A stretch of 28,267 nt of DNA from contig CAYOXD010000028.1 in assembly GCA_964407825.1 (NCBI GenBank), forward strand, positions 1 through 28,267. Reading direction: 5' to 3'. Position numbers and translations under genes: made by a program. Numbering within the stretch: position 1 is the first letter of the stretch; each line of letters starts with the position of its first letter. The notes beneath the pieces were generated by a model. That model searched no databases. It saw only the letters and a list, made by a program, of their open reading frames with translations, and was not told the origin of the DNA. This document shows, piece after piece, positions 14,577 to 22,344 of the stretch. This DNA comes from CAYOXD01 sp964407825. GTDB lineage: Bacteria; Desulfobacterota; Desulfobacteria; Desulfobacterales; JAFDDL01.

Positions 14577-17354
14577 TCACGCTTCACCGGTCACGGCCTC
14601 CACCCGGACGGCACAAACCTTATACTCCGGGATCTTGGAAACCGGATCCAAAGCCGCGTTGGTCAACCGGTTGGCGGCGGCCTTGGCGAAGTGGAAGGGG
14701 ATAAAAACCGTGCCGCTGACGGCTTTGCCCGACACCTTCACCCGGGCCTTGATAGCGCCGCGCCGGGAGGCCACATTCACCAGCGCGTTGTCCTCCAGGC
14801 CGTACTGATCGGCGTCCTGGGGTGAAATTTCCACAAAGCTCTCGGGCACGCGGTCCATCAGGCCTTCGGACTTCATGGTCATGGTGCCCGTATGGTAGTG
14901 GTAGAGCACCCGGCCCGTGGTGAGGTACAGGGGATACTGCTCATCGATCCGTTCGTTCGGCTCCAGATAATCGATGGCATGGAACATCCCCTTTCCCCGG
15001 GTGAACTGAACGGCGTGAAGCACCGGGGTGCCCGGATGCTCGGGCGTGGGGCACGGCCAGTGAAGCCCCTCGGTATCGATCCGCTCATAGGTGAGCCCGG
15101 CGTAGGAGGGCGTCAATTGTCGGATCTCTTCGAAGACGGCCCGGGTGTCCTCATATGGGGTGGGGCAGCCCATACGAGTTGCCACTTCGGCCAGAATTTC
15201 CCAGTCCCCCCGGGCCTGGCCGGGAGGCGTCACGGCCCTTCGCACCCGCTGGACTCGGCGTTCGGTATTGGTAAAGGTGCCGTCCTTTTCCGCAAAGCAG
15301 GTGGCCGGCAGCACCACATCGGCCAGCTGCGCGGTCTCGGTGAGAAAGATGTCCTGGACCACCAGGAAATCCAGGTGCTTCAAACTCGCCTCGCAGTGGT
15401 TCAGATCCGGATCCGAGACCAGGGGGTTCTCCCCCACCACATAGAGGGCCTTCAGCTCGCCAGAATGGGCCAGGGGGATCATCTCCGTTGCCGTGAGCCC
15501 AGGCTTTTCCGGCAGCCCCGTCACCTGCCAGGCCGCTTCCATCTTCTCCCTGGCGGCCGGGTCGGTCACGGACTGGTAGCCTGTAAAGACGTTGGGAAGC
15601 CCGCCCATGTCGCAGGCGCCCTGCACATTGTTCTGGCCCCGCAGGGGATTGACGCCGCCGCCCTCTATCCCCATATTGCCGCAGAGCATGGCCAGGTTGG
15701 CCAGGCTCTTCACATTGTCCGTGCCGGATACATGCTGGGTGATGCCCATGCAGTAGACGATACAGCCGGCCTTGGCACCGGCATAGAGCCGGGCCGCCTC
15801 GATAATGTCCGCCGCCGGGATACCGGTGATGGATTCGGTGACCTCGGGCGTGAACTTTTGCACCATCGCCTTGAGTGCCTCGAACCCCTCGGTCCGGGTT
15901 TCCACAAAAGTCCTGTCGTAGAGGCCTTCCTTGATGATGACGTGCATCATCCCGTTGATCCAGGCCACATCCGTTCCCAGATTGGGCCTCAGGTAACGCT
16001 CGGCGAAGGTGGAAATCTTGACCCGCCGCGGATCCACCACCACGAGCCGGGTACCCTTTCGGGTCGCGGCCCGCTTGATGCCCGCGGAGATGACCGGATG
16101 GTTCTCCGTGGTGTTGGAGCCGGTGATGAGGATGACATCCGCCTTTTCCATGCACCCGATGGTGTTCGTCATGGCGCCACTTCCAAACGCTGCGGCCAGA
16201 CCGGCCACGGTGGAGCTATGTCAGAGACGGGCGCAGTGATCGATGTTGTTGGTCTTCAGGACGGCCCGGGCAAGCTTCATGGCCAGGTAGTTGTCCTCAT
16301 TGGTCATCCGGGCCGATGTCAGAACGCCGATGCTGTCGGCGCCGTGCGTGTCGCGGACCTCGGTCAGCCGCCGGGCCAACAGCTCGAGGGCCTCGTCCCA
16401 GGAGGCCTCCCTGAGCTCCCCGTCTTTCCGGATGAGGGGGGTTTTCAGCCGGTCCTCGGAGGCAATGAAATCGAAACCGAAGCGACCCTTGACGCACAGG
16501 CTCCCGTAGTTGGGCGCCACATCCTCGACGCCGGAGACCTTTACCACCCGGTCGTCCTGGACATGCAGATGGATCTGACATCCCACGCCGCAGTATGTGC
16601 AGGTGGTGCGCACCTTCTTCTCCTCCCAGGGCCGCCAGTTGTACCGTGCGTCCTTCTCCACCAGGGCGCCCACCGGGCAGGCCTGCACGCACTCGCCGCA
16701 GAACACGCAGTCCGAGTTTCTGAGGGGTCGGTCGCCGGCGGCGATGATCTTGGTTTGCTTGCCCCGATAGCCGAAATCGATGGCATTGTTGACCTGGATC
16801 TCCTTGCAGGCCTGAACGCAGCGGCCGCAGAGGATGCACCGGGAGAAATCCCGGACGATGAAGGGGTTCACCGTCTCCATGGGATACCGGGTCTGGCGCA
16901 CCGGCAACCCGTCCCCCTTCACCTGGTATCGGTAGGCAAGATCCTGAAGGCGGCAGTCCCCCCAGACCGGACACAGCTTATCGCTTCCGTCATCCTGAGC
17001 CACGGCGAGCTGGAACGAGGTCCAGTCCCCGTCCCCCGCGGCCCTGGCCGCGCAATTATGATTGCCAGAGGTTAGCAGAAGCTGGATGATCTCACGACGG
17101 GCCGTCACCACCTGGGCCGATTCGGTAAAAACCTCCATGTCCCTGCCTGCGGGCGCCGAGCAGGCGGCCAAGAGGGTCCCCGCCCCCTTCACCTCCACCA
17201 CGCAGATCCGGCAGGCCCCCGTGGGAACGGCACCCTTCAGGTGACACAGGGTGGGGATGTCGATATGATTCCGCCGGGCCACCTCCAGGATGGTCTCTCC
17301 GGGTTCGAAATCAAACCGGTTTCCGTTGATCCATATGCTGTGTTTCGTTTCCAT
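14577..17354 (-). CDS. fdhA: Selenocysteine formate dehydrogenase, catalytic subunit FdhA
   Basis: Oxidises formate to CO2 (or the reverse) at a Mo/W-bis-pterin site. Translating the in-frame TGA at 16221-16223 as selenocysteine gives 925 residues with Sec378 in the family context CARL-U-HSSTVAGL. Order: [2Fe-2S] domain (C37, C48, C51, C65), the His/Cys [4Fe-4S] segment (H99, C101, C128, C134), two ferredoxin clusters (C173-C176-C179-C183 and C216-C219-C222-C226), the catalytic-domain [4Fe-4S] (C252, C255, C259, C287), and the molybdopterin domains to the end. This is the NAD-linked/electron-bifurcating type of layout. No Tat signal is present, so it is cytosolic. Partner NuoE/NuoF-like subunits are not adjacent. 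The ribosome site at 17354 is weak. Confidence 0.93.
16192..16223 (-). promoter_or_regulatory. Selenocysteine UGA codon and bacterial SECIS hairpin
   Basis: Directly after the UGA (16221-16223) the mRNA has the stem GUGGCC (16208-16203), loop GGUCU (16202-16198) and GGCCGC (16197-16192), which pairs fully (one U-G). The GGUCU loop starts 18 bases after the UGA, the same distance as in E. coli fdhF as I recall it. Loop sequence and spacing are what SelB recognises, so this is read as a SECIS rather than a nonsense mutation. Confidence 0.88.
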
Positions 17355-17391
17355 GGTGTTTTTTCTGCCCTTTCGATATTAGGTACCGTGT

Positions 17392-17449
17392 TTAAGGACC
17401 GTGAACTGTTTAAGGACTGTGTACTGACGAGACTTAGGGACCGTGAACC
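17392..17449. repeat. Three degenerate copies of a GTTCACGGTCCYTAA-type repeat
   Basis: In front of fdhA, three related 16-mers of the form TTARGGACCGTGAACY occur at 17392-17407, 17410-17425 and 17434-17449. Copies of the same motif, in the opposite orientation, are at 18010-18025 and 21587-21643. All are intergenic. Confidence 0.7.
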
Positions 17450-17474
17450 GCGAACTTTGAATCGATAGCTTATG

Positions 17475-17516
17475 ACCTTGGACTGATCGCTTGGAACCTT
17501 GGCCTGGTCGCTTGGA
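17475..17516. repeat. 21-bp tandem duplication
   Basis: Two abutting copies of a 21-base unit (17475-17495 and 17496-17516; unit ACCTTGGMCTGRTCGCTTGGA) differing at two positions. It lies between the VanZ-like gene and fdhA, next to the dispersed repeat above. Confidence 0.75.
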
Positions 17517-17538
17517 ATTGTTCATTGTGGCTCTTCGG

Positions 17539-17943
17539 TTATAGGGTTTTCTCTTTGGCCCGGGGCAGGCATCCGGCCCGGTATAGCAGGATATAGATAA
17601 ATACGCCGCATGCCCCGCCCAAGGCGTCGGCCATGGCGTCCCTCACATCCGCGGTCCTGGCGGAAACGAAATGCTGATGGCACTCGTCACTGATGCCGTA
17701 GAGGATCGTCAGGACGATACTCCACAGGATTTCCCGTCTGCCGAGCTTATGGTTTGATACCTTGAAGCCCCGAAGGAACAAAAAGCCCATCAGGCCGTAG
17801 CCCAAAAAGTGCATGATCTTGTCCGCGCCGGAAAACCTCGGCAACATTCTTGGCGAGGGGTAGGAGGATTGCACAAAGATAAGCACGGCATAGACCACTA
17901 TCGGTAACCAGGCATAGATGGCACGCTTCGTTTGATTCCCCAT
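17539..17943 (-). CDS. VanZ-like membrane protein
   Basis: A 134-residue integral membrane protein with about four hydrophobic segments (about 8-25, 40-60, 72-88, 108-122). The family's conserved polar motif is present: ADKIMHFLGYGLMGFLF and then YGISDECHQHFVSARTADVRDAMADALGG, the Glu/His/Asp pattern of VanZ proteins. VanZ lowers susceptibility to teicoplanin in enterococci, but in Gram-negative genomes such proteins are common and their role is unknown. It stands alone between thrS and fdhA on the same strand; no glycopeptide-resistance genes are nearby, so resistance should not be assumed. The start is the first ATG; no strong ribosome site is seen. Confidence 0.85.
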   Translation of the reverse strand: MGNQTKRAIYAWLPIVVYAVLIFVQSSYPSPRMLPRFSGADKIMHFLGYGLMGFLFLRGFKVSNHKLGRREILWSIVLTILYGISDECHQHFVSARTADVRDAMADALGGACGVFIYILLYRAGCLPRAKEKTL

Positions 17944-17993
17944 TCAGTATCTCTTCCCCGGAGCAACAAGCATCGATTAGCTCCTAAACCCCT

Positions 17994-18025
17994 TAAGTGA
18001 ACTGTTCACAGTTCACGGCCCTTAA
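17994..18025. repeat. Palindromic copy of the dispersed intergenic repeat
   Basis: Between thrS and the VanZ-like gene: GTGAACTG and CAGTTCAC form an 8-base inverted repeat around TTCA, followed by AGTTCACGGCCCTTAA (18010-18025), the same motif as upstream of fdhA and downstream of rnd. It could form a hairpin on the thrS transcript but has no T-run. Confidence 0.6.
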
Positions 18026-18029
18026 ATCC

Positions 18030-19946
18030 CTACTCCGGAAACAAATCATACCCCAGTCGCCGGTCTGCAATGTGCCGCAGCACATGCGCCAGAAAATCCG
18101 ATTGGCTCATCCCGTAGCGAACCGCGCCGTCCAGGGTGCGCACGGAGAGGGTCCCGGCAGCCTTCTCCTTGGCGCCGATGGTCAATATCAATGGGATCTT
18201 TTCCAGCTGGGCCTCCCGGACCTTTTTATTCAGGCTCTCGGTCCGCTCGTCCACCTCGACCCTCAGTCCGGCTGCTTCCAACTCGCTGCGAACCCCTTGG
18301 GCATAGGTGGTCAGCTCGTCGTTGATGGGCAACAGGATGGCCTGGACCGGCGCCATCCACAGGGGAAATTTTCCGGCGAAGTGCTCCACGAGAATACCGA
18401 AAAACCGCTCAATGGACCCGTAGATCACCCGGTGGATCATGATGGGCCGATGCTTCTCGTTGTCGCTGCCGATGTAGTGCAAGTTGAACCGTTCGGGAAG
18501 CGACATATCCAGCTGCACCGTGCCACACTGCCAGGTGCGACCGAGGGCGTCCTTGATGTGCACATCGATCTTCGGGCCGTAAAAGGCGCCGTCTCCGGCA
18601 TTGATCTTGTACTCCTTCCCATAGTGCTCCAGGGCGGACTTGAGCCCGTCGGTGGCCCTCTCCCAGGCCTCGTCGGTCCCGATGGATTTTTCGGGACGTG
18701 TGGAAAGCTCCAGATGGAACCCGAGCCCAAAGGTGCTGTAGACCCGGTCCACCAGCTTCAACACCTCCAGGATCTCGGTTTCGATCTGGTCCGGAGTCAT
18801 GAAGATATGGGCATCATCCTGGTGAAAGGCCCGCACCCGGAAAAGGCCGCTCAGAACCCCGCTGAGCTCGTGGCGATGCACCAGGCCGATCTCCGCGGCT
18901 CGGATGGGAAGGTCTTTGTAAGAGTGGGCCTTGCGGCCGTAGAGGAGCATCCCGCCGGGGCAGTTCATGGGCTTGATGGCGTAGTCCACCTCGTCTATCT
19001 GGGACAGGTACATGTTTTCGCGGTAGTTGTCCCAGTGCCCGCTCTGCTCCCAGAGCTTACGGTTGAGCAGGATCGGGGTCTTGGTCTCCACGTACCCGGC
19101 CCTTCGGTGCTCCTCACGCCAGTACGCCAGAAGCGCGTTCCAGACCGCCATGCCCCTGGGATGGAAAAAAGGCATCCCTGGCGCCTCGTCATGGAAGCTG
19201 AAAAGATCCAGGGCTTGGCCAAGCTTGCGATGGTTTCGCTTCTTTGCCTCCTCGATGAAGTGCAGATGGGCGGCGAGCTCCTTTTTGTCGAAAAAGGCGG
19301 TCCCATAGATCCGCTGGAGCTGGGCGCGGGAGGCATCCGCCCGCCAGTAGGCGCCCGACACCTTCATCAGTTTCACCGCCTTGACAAAGCCCGTGTGGGG
19401 AACATGGGGCCCGCGGCAAAGATCCCTGAACTCGCCCTGCTCATAGACGGAAATGGTCCCGTCCTCGAGATCGGATATCATTTCGAGCTTGTAGGGCTCC
19501 CCCCGGTACATTTCCAGGGCCTCGGCCTTGGATACCTCCAGACGCCGGATGGACAATTTGTCCTTGATGATCTTCTTCATCTCCGCCTCGATCCTGGGGA
19601 AATCCTCCTCGGATACGGTTTTCATATCGATGTCGTAGTAGAAACCGTCCTCAACCACCGGCCCGATGGTGAGTTTGGCATCACCATAGAGTCTGAGCAC
19701 CGCTTGAGCCATCACGTGGGCGGCGCTGTGGCGGAGGATATGAAGGGCTTCGGGGTCTTTGGAGGTGATGAGGCGGACCGCCGCATCCGATGGAATCTTC
19801 CCATTGAGGTCCATGAGCCTGCCGTCGAGTTCCATGGCCACGCAGTTCCGGGCAAGGCCTTCGGAAATGGACAGAGCGACATCCATGCCCGTTGGAATGT
19901 GATCAAATTCCTTTATGTTGCCATCGGGAAGTGTTACTGATATCAT
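18030..19946 (-). CDS. thrS: Threonyl-tRNA synthetase
   Basis: Charges tRNA-Thr with threonine. 638 residues, the normal bacterial length: TGS domain (1-60, LPDGNIKEF), editing domain with HSAAHVMAQAV (HxxxH region) and the C-terminal-editing Cys/His residues, class II catalytic core with HPRGMAVWN (motif 1), MNCPGGM (zinc ligand C329), RVRAFHQDDAHIF (motif 2 and zinc His) and a HRVIYGSIERFFGILVEH segment (motif 3), then the anticodon-binding domain ending DLFPE. The start is the first ATG. In many bacteria infC-rpmI-rplT follow thrS; here a VanZ-like gene follows instead. A candidate promoter lies at 20023-20051. Confidence 0.97.
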   Translation of the reverse strand: MISVTLPDGNIKEFDHIPTGMDVALSISEGLARNCVAMELDGRLMDLNGKIPSDAAVRLITSKDPEALHILRHSAAHVMAQAVLRLYGDAKLTIGPVVEDGFYYDIDMKTVSEEDFPRIEAEMKKIIKDKLSIRRLEVSKAEALEMYRGEPYKLEMISDLEDGTISVYEQGEFRDLCRGPHVPHTGFVKAVKLMKVSGAYWRADASRAQLQRIYGTAFFDKKELAAHLHFIEEAKKRNHRKLGQALDLFSFHDEAPGMPFFHPRGMAVWNALLAYWREEHRRAGYVETKTPILLNRKLWEQSGHWDNYRENMYLSQIDEVDYAIKPMNCPGGMLLYGRKAHSYKDLPIRAAEIGLVHRHELSGVLSGLFRVRAFHQDDAHIFMTPDQIETEILEVLKLVDRVYSTFGLGFHLELSTRPEKSIGTDEAWERATDGLKSALEHYGKEYKINAGDGAFYGPKIDVHIKDALGRTWQCGTVQLDMSLPERFNLHYIGSDNEKHRPIMIHRVIYGSIERFFGILVEHFAGKFPLWMAPVQAILLPINDELTTYAQGVRSELEAAGLRVEVDERTESLNKKVREAQLEKIPLILTIGAKEKAAGTLSVRTLDGAVRYGMSQSDFLAHVLRHIADRRLGYDLFPE

Positions 19947-20022
19947 TTTAAACTCACTAACGTCATAAGTTGGCTTTCATGTTCAACAAACCCGGTTTTT
20001 CGACTTTCAATTGAGAAACAGA

Positions 20023-20051
20023 AACCTATGGGAAATCCCACTGCCGGTCAA
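20023..20051 (-). promoter_or_regulatory. Candidate thrS promoter
   Basis: TTGACC (20046-20051, minus strand), a 17-base spacer and TAGGTT (20023-20028, four of six). It would give a leader of about 70 bases before thrS. Because rnd starts at 20060 on the other strand, its own promoter must overlap this interval; I could not find a convincing one. Confidence 0.4.
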
Positions 20052-20059
20052 GGAAAAAA

Positions 20060-21265
20060 ATGGACCTGACACCCCCTGTGAAGTATACCTATATCGACAC
20101 CCCTGCTGAACTTGAGAGGCTCGTGCAGCGTCTTGAACACCTGCCCATGATCGGGGTGGATCTCGAGGCAGATTCGCTGTATCACTTCAGGGAAAAGGTC
20201 TGCCTGATTCAGATGGCCGGCGCCGGCGCAAGCTATGTGATCGACCCCCTGGCCGTCCAGGACCTTTCGCCCCTGGCGCCCCTATTCGCCAGAAGCGACA
20301 TCCAGAAGGTCTTCCACGGCGCGGACTATGACATGCGCAGTCTCTACCGGGATTTCGGGATCGATGTCGTCAACCTGTTCGATACGGAGCTAGCCTCGCG
20401 CTTCTTGGGCGCGGCGGAAACAGGGCTGGAAGCCGTGCTGCTGAACCGGTTCCAGGTGCAGCTGGACAAGAAATACCAGAAAAAGGACTGGTCCCAAAGA
20501 CCCCTCCCGCCGGAAATGGTGGCCTACGCCTCCCAGGATGTGGTGTTTCTGCCCCGCCTGGCCCGGGAGCTTCAGCGGGAGCTCACCCGGAAAAAGCGGC
20601 TTTCGTGGGTGGAGGAGGAGTGCACGCTGCTGAGCCGCGTCCGGCCGGCGGACGCCAACGGGCAGCCGCTCTTTCTCAAGTTCAAGGGCGCCGGACGTCT
20701 GGAACCCAAGAGCCTGGCCTTCCTGGAGAGCCTGCTGCATTTCCGGAACCGCGTGGCGGAAAAGAAGGACCGTCCGGTCTTCAAGGTCATCGGAAACGAC
20801 ACCCTGAAACGCATCGCCATGGAATTTCCAGGTTCCTTCAGGGAACTGGAGGGGATGGGCATCATGAGCCCCTCCCAGCTCAACATGTACGGGAAGGCCA
20901 TCGTCGGCCTCTGTAAGCAGGTGCTGGCGCTGCCTGAAGCGGATCTTCCCCGCTACCCCCGGACGAAACGAACCGTTATACCGGCCCAGGTGCCACTTCG
21001 TCTGAAAGCCCTGAAGCAATGGCGGGATCAAAAGGCCCAGGAGCTCCGGCTGGACCCGGCCATCATCTTCAGCAAGGCGATATTGCATGCCATTGCCACC
21101 GAAAACCCGGCCGACACCGAAACCCTGAGGCAGATAGAGGGCGTGAAGGACTGGCAGGTGAAGGTGTTCGGGGCAAATATTCTTTCGGAGCTGGAGCAGG
21201 TGCAGACCGTGACGAAAAAAGGGAAAAAGACACGGAGGAGGCGGCGGGGAAGGAAGAATGCGTGA
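20060..21265 (+). CDS. rnd: Ribonuclease D
   Basis: A 3'-5' exoribonuclease that trims tRNA and other stable RNA 3' ends. The DEDDy exonuclease domain (about 10-175) has D34 and E36 in VDLEADS, D91 in HGADYDMRSL, and Y156/D160 in YASQDVVFL. An HRDC domain follows (about 208-290, with the LRHR-like FRNRVAEKKDRPVFKVI segment), then a second helical HRDC-like region. The end KKGKKTRRRRRGRKNA is strongly basic, probably an RNA-binding tail. 401 residues, slightly longer than E. coli RNase D because of that tail. AAGGA lies six bases before the ATG. It is divergent from thrS across a 113-base gap; no operon partner follows. Confidence 0.93.
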   Translation: MDLTPPVKYTYIDTPAELERLVQRLEHLPMIGVDLEADSLYHFREKVCLIQMAGAGASYVIDPLAVQDLSPLAPLFARSDIQKVFHGADYDMRSLYRDFGIDVVNLFDTELASRFLGAAETGLEAVLLNRFQVQLDKKYQKKDWSQRPLPPEMVAYASQDVVFLPRLARELQRELTRKKRLSWVEEECTLLSRVRPADANGQPLFLKFKGAGRLEPKSLAFLESLLHFRNRVAEKKDRPVFKVIGNDTLKRIAMEFPGSFRELEGMGIMSPSQLNMYGKAIVGLCKQVLALPEADLPRYPRTKRTVIPAQVPLRLKALKQWRDQKAQELRLDPAIIFSKAILHAIATENPADTETLRQIEGVKDWQVKVFGANILSELEQVQTVTKKGKKTRRRRRGRKNA

Positions 21266-21293
21266 ACTGTGTCTTGGTCTCTCCTCCCCCGGC

Positions 21294-21518
21294 CTAAGCG
21301 ATAATATCGAGAACGGAGCCTACCATCTCGTCTTCTACGTGGATGACCTTGGCATTGGCCTCGATACCGCGTTTGATTACATCAGAAGTGGCAAATTCCT
21401 TTCCCACATCCACCTTTGAACCCGGCTGGAACGCCTTTGACACGCGATCGGCCACCCCCGACATCTGGTTACTAAAAGCGAGGATCGCGTTCGTGCTGGT
21501 ATGCATGGAACCGATCAT
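21294..21518 (-). CDS. Small flagellar rod/hook C-terminal-like protein
   Basis: A 74-residue protein. The ATG at 21518 has GGAGGG four bases upstream; longer in-frame starts (21545, 21593) lack a ribosome site and run into the intergenic repeat. It begins MIGSMHTSTNAILAFSNQMSGVADRVSKA, like the N-terminal helix of rod/hook proteins, and ends TSDVIKRGIEANAKVIHVEDEMVGSVLDIIA, matching the FlgBC/FlgE C-terminal coiled-coil signature (family PF06429-like: 'aNaKvi..tDemlg.lLdi'). The central beta domain is missing, so only the two terminal helices remain. No other flagellar gene is near. It may be a stand-alone rod-like mini-protein rather than a remnant, since both helices are intact and joined smoothly. 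Confidence 0.7.
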   Translation of the reverse strand: MIGSMHTSTNAILAFSNQMSGVADRVSKAFQPGSKVDVGKEFATSDVIKRGIEANAKVIHVEDEMVGSVLDIIA

Positions 21519-21586
21519 ACTCCCTCCATAATCGTATCTTACCATGAACGACCCGGGGCCCAAATCCCCAAGTCCCTTCAGTTCAC

Positions 21587-21643
21587 ACTTCACGGCCCCT
21601 TAGGTCCCTAATCCCTTCCAGTTCACCGTTCACGGTCCCTAAG
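21587..21643. repeat. Two copies of the dispersed GTTCACGG repeat
   Basis: ACTTCACGGCCCCTTAGG at 21587-21604 and CGTTCACGGTCCCTAAG at 21627-21643, each preceded by an AGTTCAC half-unit. Same motif as at 17392-17449 and 18010-18025. Confidence 0.65.
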
Positions 21644-21810
21644 TGGTGGCTTCCCAGAGAGCCGTTGTTTTCGCCGGACTCAAAGGTTTTTGGGTTGTAG
21701 AGCCGGTCGAAAAGATGCACGCGCACCTGAGAAGCCTTGGGAAACAGGGCGCCTGCCCTTCCGGCAATGCCGGATCGGGTCCTTGGCTGCAGTCTCCGAT
21801 AGAAACAAGC

Positions 21811-21828
21811 AATCAATATTCATGCCAA
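21811..21828 (-). promoter_or_regulatory. Possible sigma-54 promoter
   Basis: The minus strand reads TTGGCATG-AATA-TTGATT, which matches the -24 element perfectly in TTGGCAYG with correct spacing to the -12 element, but the conserved GC at -12 is GA. The downstream gene is flagellar-like, a class often under sigma-54. One key mismatch makes this uncertain. Confidence 0.38.
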
Positions 21829-21934
21829 AGGTCGGCCTGCGGCTATCCCCCCGATTTCAGCGGAAGTGGATCCCCCTCGAACACCGATGTGCCCTCCGGT
21901 GACTACCAAATTGCGGCTGTAACGACAAAAATTG

Positions 21935-22336
21935 TCAGTTCTCCGCTTCCACCTCCGCAGGGCTGTCCCTCTCCACCAAGAAGTGCTCGGCCAGCTCAAA
22001 CAGATCGGCCATGCCGAAGGGTTTGGCCAGGAAACCGTCCGCGCTCATCCCGGCAGCCTGCTGTTCGTGGTCCACCGTGGCGGACATGGCGATACAGATT
22101 TTCGCAGGGGACGACTGCTTGATCGTTCCGATGAGATCGAAACCGTCCAGGTCGGTGCCATCGACCCCCACGATGAACAGCTGCGCCGAGTCGCCTTGGC
22201 CGATGTAGTCCCTGGCCTCCTCTTCGGTGGCAAAGGACAGCACTTGACGGTTCAGCTGATAGGCCAGGGTGTCCACCACGAATTCCTTGGTCAACCGATC
22301 CTCTTCGATAACAGCGATGGTAATGTTCGCAATAAT
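21935..22336 (-). CDS. Degenerate response-regulator receiver domain protein
   Basis: A single receiver (REC) domain. Beta-1 and the acidic pocket ITIAVIEED are only included if translation starts upstream of the TTG at 22294. In that frame there is no ATG or GTG after the preceding stop (TGA at 22340-22342), but ATT-ATT (22336-22331) stands six bases after GAGG (22346-22343) of a strong GAGGTGA site, so I place the start at the rare ATT codon (133 residues); the TTG with GAGG five bases upstream is the alternative. SAT (S85) and K105 in LAKPF are present, but the position of the phosphorylated Asp is G57 in LFIVGVDG. It probably works without canonical phosphorylation. It follows the unknown protein with an 8-base gap. 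Confidence 0.78.
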   Translation of the reverse strand: MIANITIAVIEEDRLTKEFVVDTLAYQLNRQVLSFATEEEARDYIGQGDSAQLFIVGVDGTDLDGFDLIGTIKQSSPAKICIAMSATVDHEQQAAGMSADGFLAKPFGMADLFELAEHFLVERDSPAEVEAEN

Positions 22337-22344
22337 AGATCACC

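Larger units (their letters stand above)
21519..21934 (-). other. Long leader / intergenic region without a recognised gene
   Basis: Between the receiver gene and the small flagellar-like gene there are over 400 bases without a convincing gene. It holds, in minus-strand order, a possible sigma-54 promoter (21811-21828), about 160 bases of unique sequence with a small CCGGCAatTGCCGG palindrome near 21760-21775, and two copies of the dispersed GTTCACGG repeat (21587-21643). A minus-strand reading frame at 21583-21816 has only a TTG start, lies at the promoter, and shows no recognisable domain; I do not call it. Confidence 0.6.

Noticed and set aside
16208..16223. fdhA as a pseudogene broken by a nonsense codon
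   Set aside because: The stop is at the catalytic Sec position and is followed by a SECIS hairpin at the correct distance.
14892..17075. Long plus-strand open frame antisense to fdhA
   Set aside because: High GC in the third codon position of the real gene creates it; composition is rich in Gly, His, Arg and Pro, and no domain is seen.
17539..17943. Glycopeptide resistance locus suggested by the VanZ-like gene
   Set aside because: No vanHAX or regulators are present; lone VanZ-like proteins are common in Gram-negative bacteria.
17997..19940. Long plus-strand open frame antisense to thrS
   Set aside because: It mirrors thrS exactly, shows no family similarity and no ribosome site.
21583..21816. 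Minus-strand open frame of 77 residues
   Set aside because: TTG start inside the promoter candidate, no ribosome site, no recognisable domain, and its 3' half is the dispersed repeat.
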